Assembly (NCBI RefSeq): GCF_022385335.1
Contig: NZ_CP092431.1
Coordinates: 8,184,001 to 8,248,000 of the forward strand
DNA length: 64,000 bases
Source of the DNA: Streptomyces deccanensis
GTDB lineage: Bacteria > Actinomycetota > Actinomycetes > Streptomycetales > Streptomycetaceae
Direction of reading: 5' to 3'
The notes under the pieces were generated by a model. The model had not been told where the DNA came from. It did not search any database and was given only the letters and a program-made list of their open reading frames with translations. Positions 24,538 through 33,226 of this stretch are shown here, in pieces; position 1 is the stretch's first letter; each line of letters opens with the position of its first letter. The position numbers were made by a program, and so were the translations under genes.

Positions 24538-26991
24538 GTGACGGTGGCGGCGCGGCCCTTCCGCCAGTTCGTGATCAAGGTGCACAGCCGGTGCGATCTG
24601 GCCTGTGACCACTGCTACGTCTACCAGCACGCCGACCAGAGCTGGCGCGGGCGTCCGGTGACGATGTCCGAGGAAACGTTCCGTCGTGCGGCCGCGCGGA
24701 TCGCCGAACACGCGGCCGCGCACCGACTCACCCGGGTGCACGTCGTCCTGCACGGCGGTGAGCCCCTGCTCGCCGGGCGGGAACGCCTGCGCGGCTTCGC
24801 CCGCACCCTCCGCTCGGCGCTGCACGGCGTGGCCGAACTCGACCTGCGCATGCAGACCAACGGCCTCCGCCTGGACGACGAGTTCTGCGCGATGCTCGTC
24901 GACGAGTCCATCGTCACCAGCATCTCGCTCGACGGCGACGAGGCGTCCAACGACCGCCACCGGATCAGGCGCGACGGCTCCGGCTCCTACCGCGACGTGG
25001 TCCGCGCGGTGCGGATCCTCGGCGCGCCGCCCCACCGCGCCGCCTTCGGCGGGCTGCTCTGCACGATCGACGTCGACAACGATCCGGTCGAGGTGTACCG
25101 GGCGCTGGCCGAACTCCGCCCGCCGGCCATCGACTTCCTGCTGCCGCACGCCACCTGGGAGTTCCCGCCGGCCCGCCCCGGCGGCGAGACCGACTACGCG
25201 GACTGGCTGATCGCCGTGCACAAGCAGTGGACCGCCGACGGCATGCCCATGCGCATCCGGATGTTCGAGTCCATCAGCCGGCTGACCCGAGGCCGTGGCA
25301 GCCTCACCGAGGCGCTGGGGCTGGGCAGTTCGGACCTGCTCGTGATCGAGACCGACGGTGCGCTCGAACAGGCGGACTGGCTGAAGACGGCCTACCAGGG
25401 AGCCCCGGCGACCGGGATGCACCTCGCCACCCACCGCCTGGAGGAGGCCGCCGAGCACCGGGGCATCCAGGCCCGCCGCGCCGGACTGGACGGGCTGAGC
25501 GCGCAGTGCCGCGCCTGCCCCGTCGTGTCGGTGTGCGGCGGCGGCCTCTACGGCCACCGCCACCGCGCCTCCAACGGGTTCGACAACCCCTCCGTCTACT
25601 GCGCCGATCTGCTGAAGATCATCGAGTACGTCCAGACCACGGAACGCGACGCCGCGGACGTTCGCCACGGCTGGCACGGTCTGTCCTGGACCCACTTCGA
25701 CGAACTGGCCGCCGGATACGGCAGCGCGGCGGCCGTCCGCTCCCTGGCCGCCGCCCAGAACAGCCAACGCCGCGCACTGCTGGCGGCTGCCCGCCGCGCG
25801 GACAGCGAGGCACCGGGGCCCGGCCCGGGACTGACGGCGGGGCCGATCTCGGTCCCGGCGGGTGCGGGCGCGGCTCAGGGGGCCGGGGCGGCGAGGGCGG
25901 CCGGGCCGGTGGGCTCGGGGCCCGGATGGGAGGCGATTCTGGCGTTGCCGGCCGCCGCGTTGGACGTCCTGCTGGCTGATCCGTATCTCCGCGTCTGGGC
26001 CCTCGCGTGCGGACAGCCGGTGCGACGGCGGGCCGAGGGCCGTCCGGCCGAGGCCGCGCTGTCGGCCGTGGCACGCGTCGGCGGCCGGCTGACCCTGGCC
26101 GTCCCGCTGCGGCACGAGCCCGAGGGGTCGGCGATCCACCTCCCCGGCCTGGGCCGGCTGTCACTGGGCACCGACGGCCGCGACCGGCGCGCCGGGACGG
26201 TCACCGTGACGGCCGCCGACACCGCGCTCACCGTCGAAGGACGGACCCTGGGACAGGAGTTGCCCCCCGACGGCATGCGCTGGCAGCCACTGCGTCATCT
26301 GTCCGCCGACGGACTGCGAGTGGCCCTGGACGACCTCGACCCCTCCCGCGACTGCTACGGCTACCAGCCCCTGCCCCGCCTGTCCGAGGCCGAATTCCGA
26401 CGGTGGGAGACGATGTTCGGCGAGGCCTGGCAGCTGATCAGGACCGAGTACGCCGAGTACGCGCAGGGCATCGCCGCCGGCCTGACCACCGTGACCCCGC
26501 TCGCGCCCGCGGCGTCCGGCGACGACGTCAGCGCCACCTCGCGGCACGCCTTCGGAGCGGTCGGTATCGCGCTGCCCCGCTCGGCCGAGGATCTGGCCAT
26601 GCTGATCGTCCACGAGTACCAACACGTCAAACTGGGCGCGATGCTCGACATGTTCGACCTGCTCGACGGCCTCGACGACCGGCGCTACCGCGTGCTGTGG
26701 CGCCCCGACGCGAGGCCTCTCGACGCCATCGTGCAGGGCGCGTACGCCCACCTCGCGGTCGCCGACATCTGGCGGCTCAGGGTCCGCCGCGGTGCGGCCG
26801 GCGTCGGCCCCGCCCTGTACGAACGCTCCCGCGCGGAGGCGGACAAGTGGCGTACGGCCGTACTGGACGCCCTCGACACGGTGGCCGGAACCGGCTCCCT
26901 GACCGCCCTGGGACACCGCTTCGTGCGCGGGCTCCGGGGCGAGGCCGAGACCCTGGGCGGAGTGGCCGAAACCGGTCCGATCGCGGTCTGA
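24538..26991 (+). CDS. fxsB: FxsB-type radical SAM/SPASM cyclophane maturase fused to a C-terminal HExxH domain
   Basis: An 817-residue peptide-modifying enzyme. The GTG start follows an ACGAGGGA site. The radical SAM domain has the 4Fe-4S Cys motif C19-DLA-C23-DH-C26 and the GGEP-type motif in VVLHGGEPLLAGR. A SPASM-type Cys cluster lies around residues 324-355 (C324, C327, C333, C355). A Gly/Ala/Pro-rich linker near residues 420-460 leads to a second half (about 470-817) with the motif HEYQH at residues 692-696 and a following KLGAMLDMFDLLDGLD segment. FxsB enzymes make the FxS cyclophane on the precursor; the HExxH half resembles HExxH peptide-modification proteins, some of which are reported as alpha-ketoglutarate-dependent beta-hydroxylases. 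Whether it acts on this precursor is not known. Confidence 0.9.
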   Translation: MTVAARPFRQFVIKVHSRCDLACDHCYVYQHADQSWRGRPVTMSEETFRRAAARIAEHAAAHRLTRVHVVLHGGEPLLAGRERLRGFARTLRSALHGVAELDLRMQTNGLRLDDEFCAMLVDESIVTSISLDGDEASNDRHRIRRDGSGSYRDVVRAVRILGAPPHRAAFGGLLCTIDVDNDPVEVYRALAELRPPAIDFLLPHATWEFPPARPGGETDYADWLIAVHKQWTADGMPMRIRMFESISRLTRGRGSLTEALGLGSSDLLVIETDGALEQADWLKTAYQGAPATGMHLATHRLEEAAEHRGIQARRAGLDGLSAQCRACPVVSVCGGGLYGHRHRASNGFDNPSVYCADLLKIIEYVQTTERDAADVRHGWHGLSWTHFDELAAGYGSAAAVRSLAAAQNSQRRALLAAARRADSEAPGPGPGLTAGPISVPAGAGAAQGAGAARAAGPVGSGPGWEAILALPAAALDVLLADPYLRVWALACGQPVRRRAEGRPAEAALSAVARVGGRLTLAVPLRHEPEGSAIHLPGLGRLSLGTDGRDRRAGTVTVTAADTALTVEGRTLGQELPPDGMRWQPLRHLSADGLRVALDDLDPSRDCYGYQPLPRLSEAEFRRWETMFGEAWQLIRTEYAEYAQGIAAGLTTVTPLAPAASGDDVSATSRHAFGAVGIALPRSAEDLAMLIVHEYQHVKLGAMLDMFDLLDGLDDRRYRVLWRPDARPLDAIVQGAYAHLAVADIWRLRVRRGAAGVGPALYERSRAEADKWRTAVLDALDTVAGTGSLTALGHRFVRGLRGEAETLGGVAETGPIAV

Positions 26992-27161
26992 TGTCGCGCC
27001 AACTCCCCTTCCTGGCACCGGTGTCCGGTACAACTTGCTCCGGTCGACCCCTGGCACCCACAGTGGTTTTCGCGTTCCAATGGATCCTGGAGGAGATTCA
27101 GCGGTGATGCTCGGGGCGGGGAGACCCGAGGTGGGCGACGGGGGAGTGGAAAGGCGAGTCC

Positions 27162-27818
27162 ATGATTCATCCGGCTTCTCAGGCGGCACCGGCGTCGGAT
27201 TCCTCCGATCCGTACGTATTCTTCATGAGTTACGCACGGTTGCCGATGACGGGCACAAGGACCAGGAAAGACCCGTCGGATGTGGCGTTGGAGCAGTTCC
27301 ACGCCCATTTATGCAGCGACATCATGCAGTTGACGGATCACGACGGCGAGGAATCGCCCGGATTCCTCGACCAGAGCATCGATCTCGGTGAGGACTGGCA
27401 GAGCAGACTCAAACACGCCCTGGCCACCTGCCGGGTGTTCGTGCCCATCTACACCAGCCGGTACTTCAAGAGGGAATGGTGCGGAAAGGAATGGGACGCC
27501 TTCGCACGACGTCAGGAGGAACAGCTTCGCACCCGGCCGTACACGGGCAACGCGATCATCCCCGTCCTCTGGGTGGGACAGCAGCATCTGACACTGCCGC
27601 CCGTCGCGGCGAAGGTGCAGTACGCTCACCCCGCCCTGGGTAAGGATTACCTACAGTCGGGCCTCTACGGGCTGAAGCAGGCGGGCCGCCATGCCAAGTA
27701 CCGCAGCTCGGTGTGGGCGCTCGCCCAGATGATCGTCAAAGTGGCTCAGCAGACCAGCCTTGAACCGTGCGACGTGGAGCTGTTCAAAGACCTCCGCAAC
27801 GTCTTCGAGGGGGAGTAG
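27162..27818 (+). CDS. TIR-like protein, short FxsC-type
   Basis: A 218-residue soluble protein. It begins MIHPASQAAPASDSSDPYVF and contains the TIR-like opening FFMSYARLPM, the loop with DLGEDWQSRLKHALATCRVF, and FVPIYTSRYFKREWCGKEW. Glu110 in WCGKEW occupies the place of the catalytic Glu of TIR NADases. FxsC-type TIR-like proteins accompany FxSxx-COOH peptide loci. The gene lies 170 bases after the maturase and 4 bases before a second, longer paralogue. A GGAAAGGCGAG site precedes the ATG. NAD cleavage or signalling is possible by fold but has not been shown for the family. Confidence 0.8.
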   Translation: MIHPASQAAPASDSSDPYVFFMSYARLPMTGTRTRKDPSDVALEQFHAHLCSDIMQLTDHDGEESPGFLDQSIDLGEDWQSRLKHALATCRVFVPIYTSRYFKREWCGKEWDAFARRQEEQLRTRPYTGNAIIPVLWVGQQHLTLPPVAAKVQYAHPALGKDYLQSGLYGLKQAGRHAKYRSSVWALAQMIVKVAQQTSLEPCDVELFKDLRNVFEGE

Positions 27819-27822
27819 CAGG

Positions 27823-29160
27823 ATGCCGATGTTCTTCATGAGCTATGCGCGGGTTCCTGTTCCCCGACACCGGGACGCCTCACAGGATCCCAACCGTCTG
27901 GTCTTCCGGTTCTTCGACGAACTGTGCGCCAAGGTGGCGCGGCGCGCGAGGGTGACGCAGGAGGAGGCCGGCTTCGTCGAACGGCCGGGGACACCGGGGG
28001 AGGAGTCGGTCCAGGCGCTGCTGGACTGCCAGGTCTTCGTTCCGCTGTTCTCCAAGCGGTACTTCAGCAATCCCCAGTGCGGTCGGCAGTGGACCGCCGT
28101 CGCCCAGGGGGTTCCCGAGGACCGGCCGAGCATCGTCCCGGTGCTGTGGACGCCGTACTCGCCCGCGTCGCTCCCGAAGAAGGTCACGGAGCCGTACCCG
28201 GAGGTGCTGGACGGCATCGGTGAGGCCGCCGAGAACTACGCGTCCATGGGACTGCACCGGCTGCTCGACCAGGCGCTCGACCTGTCCGAACGGCCTGACC
28301 CGGAGGACGAGGGCGCGGCGGACCGGTTGTCCGCACAGGTCGCCCAGGTGACCGACTGGCTGGCCCAGCGCATCGTCGACCTGGCGGCCACGGGTCCCGC
28401 GCGGCCGCGGACGCCGGGCGGCGAGGGAAGGGCGCCGCGGCCGGAGACGCTGGCGGGGCTGGACGACGCCTTCGCCGACCCGCCCTACGCCTCCCCGCTG
28501 CACATCACCGTGCTCGCCCCGACCGAGGAGGGGTTACCGGTCGGGCGTGACGGCGCGCGCTACGGACCGGGGGTGGACGACTGGCGCCCGTACGGCACGG
28601 CGGTGGGCCCGCTGGTCGAGCTGATGGAGGCGCTGGCCCGGAATCTGGGCTTCGAGCCCACCGTGAAGCCCTTCGACAAGTTCCAGACGGAGCTCAGGGA
28701 CACGGAACTGCCGACCGCCCCATGGCTCCTGGTGGTGGACCCCTGGGCGCTGGAGAACTCCCAAATGGCGCGTCAGGCCAAGGAGTTCGACCGGGCCCGG
28801 CGGCCGTGGACGGCGGTGCTGAGTACTCTGGCGGGGGACGATCTGCAGACGAAGGAGCAGTCCGACCGGCTGCGCGGACTGCTGGCGGCGAACTTTCCCC
28901 GGTTCATCAGCGAGGGCCGGGTGGGCGAGCAGGAAGCGGTACGCGGGCTGGCCGGGGCGGATGTCTTCACCCGGTGGTTCAGCGAACTGGCTGAGGCAAC
29001 CAAGATCCGCTACTTGCGGTACATTCACTCGCAATTGCCCCGGAGCGGCACTGGTGTCCGGGGCGTCCAGGATTCCGGTGCGGACCTGCCCCGACGGCCC
29101 GACACCGGCCGGGGCAACGGGGCATCGAGCGACGGCAGTCGCGTGGAGGGCAGGCCATGA
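27823..29160 (+). CDS. fxsC: TIR-like protein FxsC
   Basis: A 445-residue protein whose N-terminal 200 residues parallel the preceding gene: MPMFFMSYARVPVPRHRDAS, then LLDCQVFVPLFSKRYFSNPQ. At the position of Glu110 in the shorter paralogue it has Gln89 (QCGRQW), so a TIR NADase activity is less likely here. The C-terminal half (from about residue 225; for example LHITVLAPTEEGLPVGRDG and TAPWLLVVDPWALENSQMAR) is a second conserved domain of the FxsC family without a recognised activity. The start ATG 27823 has GGGGGAG upstream; the gene overlaps the next one by ATGA, so the two are translationally coupled. Confidence 0.85.
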   Translation: MPMFFMSYARVPVPRHRDASQDPNRLVFRFFDELCAKVARRARVTQEEAGFVERPGTPGEESVQALLDCQVFVPLFSKRYFSNPQCGRQWTAVAQGVPEDRPSIVPVLWTPYSPASLPKKVTEPYPEVLDGIGEAAENYASMGLHRLLDQALDLSERPDPEDEGAADRLSAQVAQVTDWLAQRIVDLAATGPARPRTPGGEGRAPRPETLAGLDDAFADPPYASPLHITVLAPTEEGLPVGRDGARYGPGVDDWRPYGTAVGPLVELMEALARNLGFEPTVKPFDKFQTELRDTELPTAPWLLVVDPWALENSQMARQAKEFDRARRPWTAVLSTLAGDDLQTKEQSDRLRGLLAANFPRFISEGRVGEQEAVRGLAGADVFTRWFSELAEATKIRYLRYIHSQLPRSGTGVRGVQDSGADLPRRPDTGRGNGASSDGSRVEGRP

Positions 29161-32100
29161 CCGGCGAGGACGCGCGCAGGATCATCACGTTCTACTCGTA
29201 CAAGGGTGGTACGGGACGGACGATGGCGCTCGCCAACACGGCCTGGATCCTCTCCTCCGCGGGCAACCGCGTCCTCGTGGTCGACTGGGATCTCGACGCC
29301 CCCGGCCTGGACCGTTTCCTGCACCCCTTCCTGAGTGAAAGTCAGCTGCGGACCACCCCGGGCGTGCTCGAACTGGTCAGCCGGTCCACGCAGTTCGCGC
29401 GCTCGATGCAGAGCAGGGGCGACACCCTCCCGCAGTTCGAACTGGGTTCCGACTACGCGGGCGGGTCCGACCTGGAGGCGGCCGACGGGATCACCCTCAA
29501 CAGCTGCCTCATCCAGGTCGACTGGAACTTCCCCTCGGGTGGTCAGCTCTACTACATGCCGGCGGGCACCAAGAACAAGGGCTATCTCTCGGCGTTCTCC
29601 CAGTTCGACTGGAAGGACTTCATGGACGGGCCCCTCGCCACCAGGTTCCTGGAAGGGCTCAAGCGCGAGTTCGTCGAGAACTTCGACTACGTCCTCATCG
29701 ACAGCCGCACCGGGCTCAACGACATCTCCGACATCTGCACGGTCAACCTGCCGCACACCGTGGTCACCTGCTTCACCCCGAGCAGCCAGAGCATCGAGGG
29801 CGCCGCCGGGGTCGCCGAGCGCATCGACGGGATGCTGTACGGCAACCGGGACATCCGGATCCTGCCCGTCCCCATGCGGGTGGAGAACGCCGAGGCCGAC
29901 CGGCTCGACGCCGCCCGGGGGCAGATCCAGTACCGCTTCGACCGCATCGTGCGCAAACACATCCCCGACCGGGACCCGGAGAGCTACTGGGGCAGTGTGG
30001 AGATCCCCTACCGGCCCATCTACTCCTACGAGGAGACGCTCGCCCCGTTCAGGGAGAAGCCGGGGGACCCCAAGAGCCTGCTCGCGGCCTACGAGAGACT
30101 CACCGAGGTCATCACGGACGGCCAGGTCGACTCGATGCCGCGCATCGACGAGTCGCTGCGTCACAAGACCCTCGACCGGTACACCCGCCACCGCCCGCCG
30201 CGGATCTCCGACGTGTACGTCAGCTTCGTCCCGCAGGACCGCAGTTGGGCCAACTGGGCGGGCGCGGTGCTGGAGCAGGCGGGCTTCAAGGTGCACCTGG
30301 CACAGGAAGGCACCACGGAGAGCTCGCAGGTGCGTGACGAGATCGAACGGGGCGTCGAGTCGGCCTCGCACACCCTGGTCATCTTCTCCGAGGCCTACCT
30401 CAGGTCGTCCCGTTTCCGCACCACCTGGGAGGCGGTCTACGCGGAGAGCGACCGGCGCGCGCACCAGCTGGTCTCGATGCAGGTCGACCAGATGTCGTTG
30501 GAGGCGCCCTTCACGGAACAGCTCGCCGACATGACGGGCTGCGACAACGGCGAAGCGGGCCGGGACGCCCTGCTGACCTGGTTCGGCCGAAGCGCCGACT
30601 CCCTGTCCCGCAACCACTTCACCGGCGACGAGCCGAAACTGCCCCGCTTCCCGAAGACCGAGCCCTCGGTCTTCGGCGTCCCCCTGCGCACGTCGTCCTT
30701 CACCGGTCGTACGGAACTCCTGGAGGGCATCCGGGAGAAGCTCTGGAAGGACGACACCCGGGCCCTGGTGCTCAAGGGCATGGGCGGGGTGGGAAAGACC
30801 CTGCTGGCCCAGGAGTTCGCCCACCGCTACAAGAGCGACTACGACGTGGTCTGGCACATCCAGGCCGAGCAGAAGATCCTGGCCGTCGAGCAGTACGCGG
30901 GCATGGCCGAGGAACTGGGCCTGCCCGCGCGCACCAACCCCACCGACACCGCCAAGATGGTGTACGAGGCGCTCAACCACGGTGACCGGTACGACAGTTG
31001 GCTGCTGATCCTGGACAACGTCCCCGAGGCGGACCACCTGCCCGAGTGGATGATGGACGGCCGCAGCGGCCACATCCTGGTCACCAGCCAGCGCGCCGAG
31101 GGCTGGGGACGTCACGTGGACACCGTGGACATCCCGGTGTTCGAGCGGAACGAGAGCATCGCCCACCTGCACAGCCGGCTGCCCGACTGCGGCTGGACGG
31201 AGGCCGACCAGATCGCGGAGGCCCTGGGCGACCTGCCGATCGCGATCGAACGGGCCGCCGCCTTCATCGAGCAGACCCGGGCCGACGTACGCGACTACAT
31301 CAAGAAGCTCCAGCCGCAGGCCACCGGAGCCCCCGACGACAACTCGGTGGGCGCGGTCGTCAAGTCCGGTACGAACACCTGGGAGTTCGGCCTCAAGCAG
31401 CTGCGGGAGAGCTTCCCGCCGGCGGTGAAACTGCTGCAGATCTGTTCGTACTACAGCCCCGAGGAGATCTCCATGGATCTCCTGGAGGGCTATGAGGTCT
31501 CCCGCGCGCTGGGCGGGGTGCGCACGGTCTCCCGCGCCTACAAGGAACTCAGCAAGTTCTCCCTCGTCACGCTGGACCGCAAGGCCCGGAGCGTGACGGT
31601 GCACCGGATGATGCAGAGCGCGATGCGGGAGGAGATGACCGCCGAGGAGCGCGAAGCGGCTCAGCAGGCCGTCTACCGCTCGCTGATCGCCGCCCGGCCC
31701 AGCGGGGACGACCCGGAGAACCCCAATACCTGGGAGAAGTACCGCATCATCTGGCCGCACCTCGGTACTCCCTGGGCGGAGCGGGCCCCCGACGAGGGCA
31801 TCAAGGAACTCTATGTGGACCGGGTCCGTCAGCTGCGCCGCCGGGGCGAGCTGAGCCAGGCCATGGACTACAGCCTGCGGCGCGTGGCCGCCTGGTCCGC
31901 GGAGGAGTCGCCCGACGAACGCTGGACGCTGCACATGCGCTTCCAGATCGCCAACGTCCTGCGCGCCCAGGGCAAGTACGAGGAGTCCCTCGCCCTGGAC
32001 CAGGAGGTCCTGGAGCGGCAGTTGGAGGTGCTGGACGACATCGACGACCAGCACATCCTGATGACGACCAGCAGCATCGCCGCCGACCTGCGCGGTCTGG

Positions 32101-33143
32101 GACGGCTGACCGAGGCCCTGCAGTACGACGAGGAGACCTACCGCAGATACGACCAGAACTACGGCGAGGACAACGCGCGCACGCTCAGCGCGGCCAACAA
32201 CCTCGCCGTCGCCCTCAGACTCTCCGGCAACTACTACCGCGCCCGCGATCTCGACCGCAGAACACTGGAACTCCGTGAGGCGATCCAGCTCCACGACCAC
32301 CCCCTGACCATCGAGTCGGCGGTGAACCTGGGCCGTGATCTGCGTGACTGTGGCGACTACGACGAATCCGTCGCGCTGCTGCGGCGAGCCTACGAGCGCT
32401 GTCTGCGCAATCCCCGCCTCACCCAGGGCTCACCGACCGTGCTGAACACGGCCAAGGGACTGGCCGGTTCCCTGCGCAGGGCCGGCCGGGCGGCGGAGGC
32501 CGAGGAGCTCGTACGGCATGTGCTCAGAAGCACTCCGGACGGCGAGAAGTCGACGTCGGAGGAGCTGCTGCTGGAGATGAGCCTGGCCGGGGACATGGCC
32601 GCCCAGGGCCGGGTCGACGAAGGACTCGATCTGATCCGCAGGGTCCAGGAGAACCTGAGGGACAAGCTGGGGGAAGGGCACTCCCACACGGTGGCCTGCT
32701 CGGTCAACCACGCGGTGCTGCTCCTGCACGACATCGGGTCCATTCACCCTCAAGCGGCGGGCGAGGCACAGGAGTTGCTGCGCAGGGCCCAGGCCAGGTT
32801 CACCGAACTCAACGGCGAACGGCACCCGTTCGCCCTCATCTGCCACGCGAACCTGGCCGTCGCGGAGGCGGCGCTCGGCAGCTGGGAGAACGCCCGCAGG
32901 ATCAGCGCCGCGTCGTACGAACTGCTCAAGGAGAATCTCGACCCGCTGCACCCGTCGACACTGACCTGTGCCGGGAACCACGCCGTCGCCCTCAGTCATC
33001 TGGGCCAGGCCGACGAGGCCCGCACCAAGCACCACGACGCGCTGGCCGCGCTGAGCAAGCGCATCGGCAGGGACCATCCCCGTGTGCTGGCCCTGAAGGA
33101 CTGGAAACTCAGCTGCCTCGACCTGGAGCCGCACCCGATCTGA
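29157..33143 (+). CDS. fxsT: FxSxx-COOH system multidomain protein: ParA/MinD-like ATPase, TIR-like, NB-ARC-type NTPase and TPR
   Basis: A very large (1328-residue) soluble protein. Residues 1 to about 330 form a SIMIBI (ParA/MinD-like) ATPase with the P-loop YKGGTGRT at 15-22, then VLVVDWDLDAPGLDRFL and YVLIDSRTGLNDIS. Residues about 350-480 form a TIR-like domain (SDVYVSFVPQDRSW; FSEAYLRSSRFRTTW) in which the usual catalytic Glu position is not acidic. From about 520 comes an NB-ARC/STAND NTPase with P-loop GMGGVGKT (about 541-548), WLLILDNVPEADHL and a winged-helix-like region. From about 880 to the end are tetratricopeptide repeats, recognisable from repeated NNLAVALR, NLGRDLRDCG and ANLAVAEAALGSWENA units. 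TPR proteins with NB-ARC are typical of FxSxx-COOH loci. The start overlaps the previous stop by ATGA. A sensor or effector role for the modified peptide is inference. Confidence 0.88.
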   Translation: MTGEDARRIITFYSYKGGTGRTMALANTAWILSSAGNRVLVVDWDLDAPGLDRFLHPFLSESQLRTTPGVLELVSRSTQFARSMQSRGDTLPQFELGSDYAGGSDLEAADGITLNSCLIQVDWNFPSGGQLYYMPAGTKNKGYLSAFSQFDWKDFMDGPLATRFLEGLKREFVENFDYVLIDSRTGLNDISDICTVNLPHTVVTCFTPSSQSIEGAAGVAERIDGMLYGNRDIRILPVPMRVENAEADRLDAARGQIQYRFDRIVRKHIPDRDPESYWGSVEIPYRPIYSYEETLAPFREKPGDPKSLLAAYERLTEVITDGQVDSMPRIDESLRHKTLDRYTRHRPPRISDVYVSFVPQDRSWANWAGAVLEQAGFKVHLAQEGTTESSQVRDEIERGVESASHTLVIFSEAYLRSSRFRTTWEAVYAESDRRAHQLVSMQVDQMSLEAPFTEQLADMTGCDNGEAGRDALLTWFGRSADSLSRNHFTGDEPKLPRFPKTEPSVFGVPLRTSSFTGRTELLEGIREKLWKDDTRALVLKGMGGVGKTLLAQEFAHRYKSDYDVVWHIQAEQKILAVEQYAGMAEELGLPARTNPTDTAKMVYEALNHGDRYDSWLLILDNVPEADHLPEWMMDGRSGHILVTSQRAEGWGRHVDTVDIPVFERNESIAHLHSRLPDCGWTEADQIAEALGDLPIAIERAAAFIEQTRADVRDYIKKLQPQATGAPDDNSVGAVVKSGTNTWEFGLKQLRESFPPAVKLLQICSYYSPEEISMDLLEGYEVSRALGGVRTVSRAYKELSKFSLVTLDRKARSVTVHRMMQSAMREEMTAEEREAAQQAVYRSLIAARPSGDDPENPNTWEKYRIIWPHLGTPWAERAPDEGIKELYVDRVRQLRRRGELSQAMDYSLRRVAAWSAEESPDERWTLHMRFQIANVLRAQGKYEESLALDQEVLERQLEVLDDIDDQHILMTTSSIAADLRGLGRLTEALQYDEETYRRYDQNYGEDNARTLSAANNLAVALRLSGNYYRARDLDRRTLELREAIQLHDHPLTIESAVNLGRDLRDCGDYDESVALLRRAYERCLRNPRLTQGSPTVLNTAKGLAGSLRRAGRAAEAEELVRHVLRSTPDGEKSTSEELLLEMSLAGDMAAQGRVDEGLDLIRRVQENLRDKLGEGHSHTVACSVNHAVLLLHDIGSIHPQAAGEAQELLRRAQARFTELNGERHPFALICHANLAVAEAALGSWENARRISAASYELLKENLDPLHPSTLTCAGNHAVALSHLGQADEARTKHHDALAALSKRIGRDHPRVLALKDWKLSCLDLEPHPI

Positions 33144-33226
33144 TCCGGAGCCGCGTCCGATCTGACCGGGCGCCGCACCCGGTCTCGGGCGCCGTACCCG
33201 GTCTGATCGGGAGGCGCGTCCGGTCT
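33125..33226. repeat. Degenerate 22-bp tandem repeat between fxsT and a convergent hydrolase
   Basis: About five related units lie head to tail: starts at 33125, 33147, 33168, 33186 and 33209. The shared pattern is G-G-(a/c)-G-C-C-G-C-(a/g)-(c/t)-C-C-G-(a/g)-T-C-T-G-A-(t/c)-C. The first unit encodes the end of FxsT (EPHPI and the stop) and the last one reaches the stop codon of the convergent hydrolase. Each unit contains TCTGA or TCTAG, so the repeats place stop codons in more than one unit. Confidence 0.6.

Noticed and set aside
29025-32300. A 1091-residue open frame on the minus strand opposite the large FxSxx gene
   Set aside because: It is a mirror of the true coding strand in GC-rich DNA; composition is Val/Gly/His-rich without domains, while the plus strand has clear P-loops, TIR and TPR motifs.
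33125-33226. Possible CRISPR array
   Set aside because: Units are directly adjacent, degenerate and without spacers; no cas genes are present.
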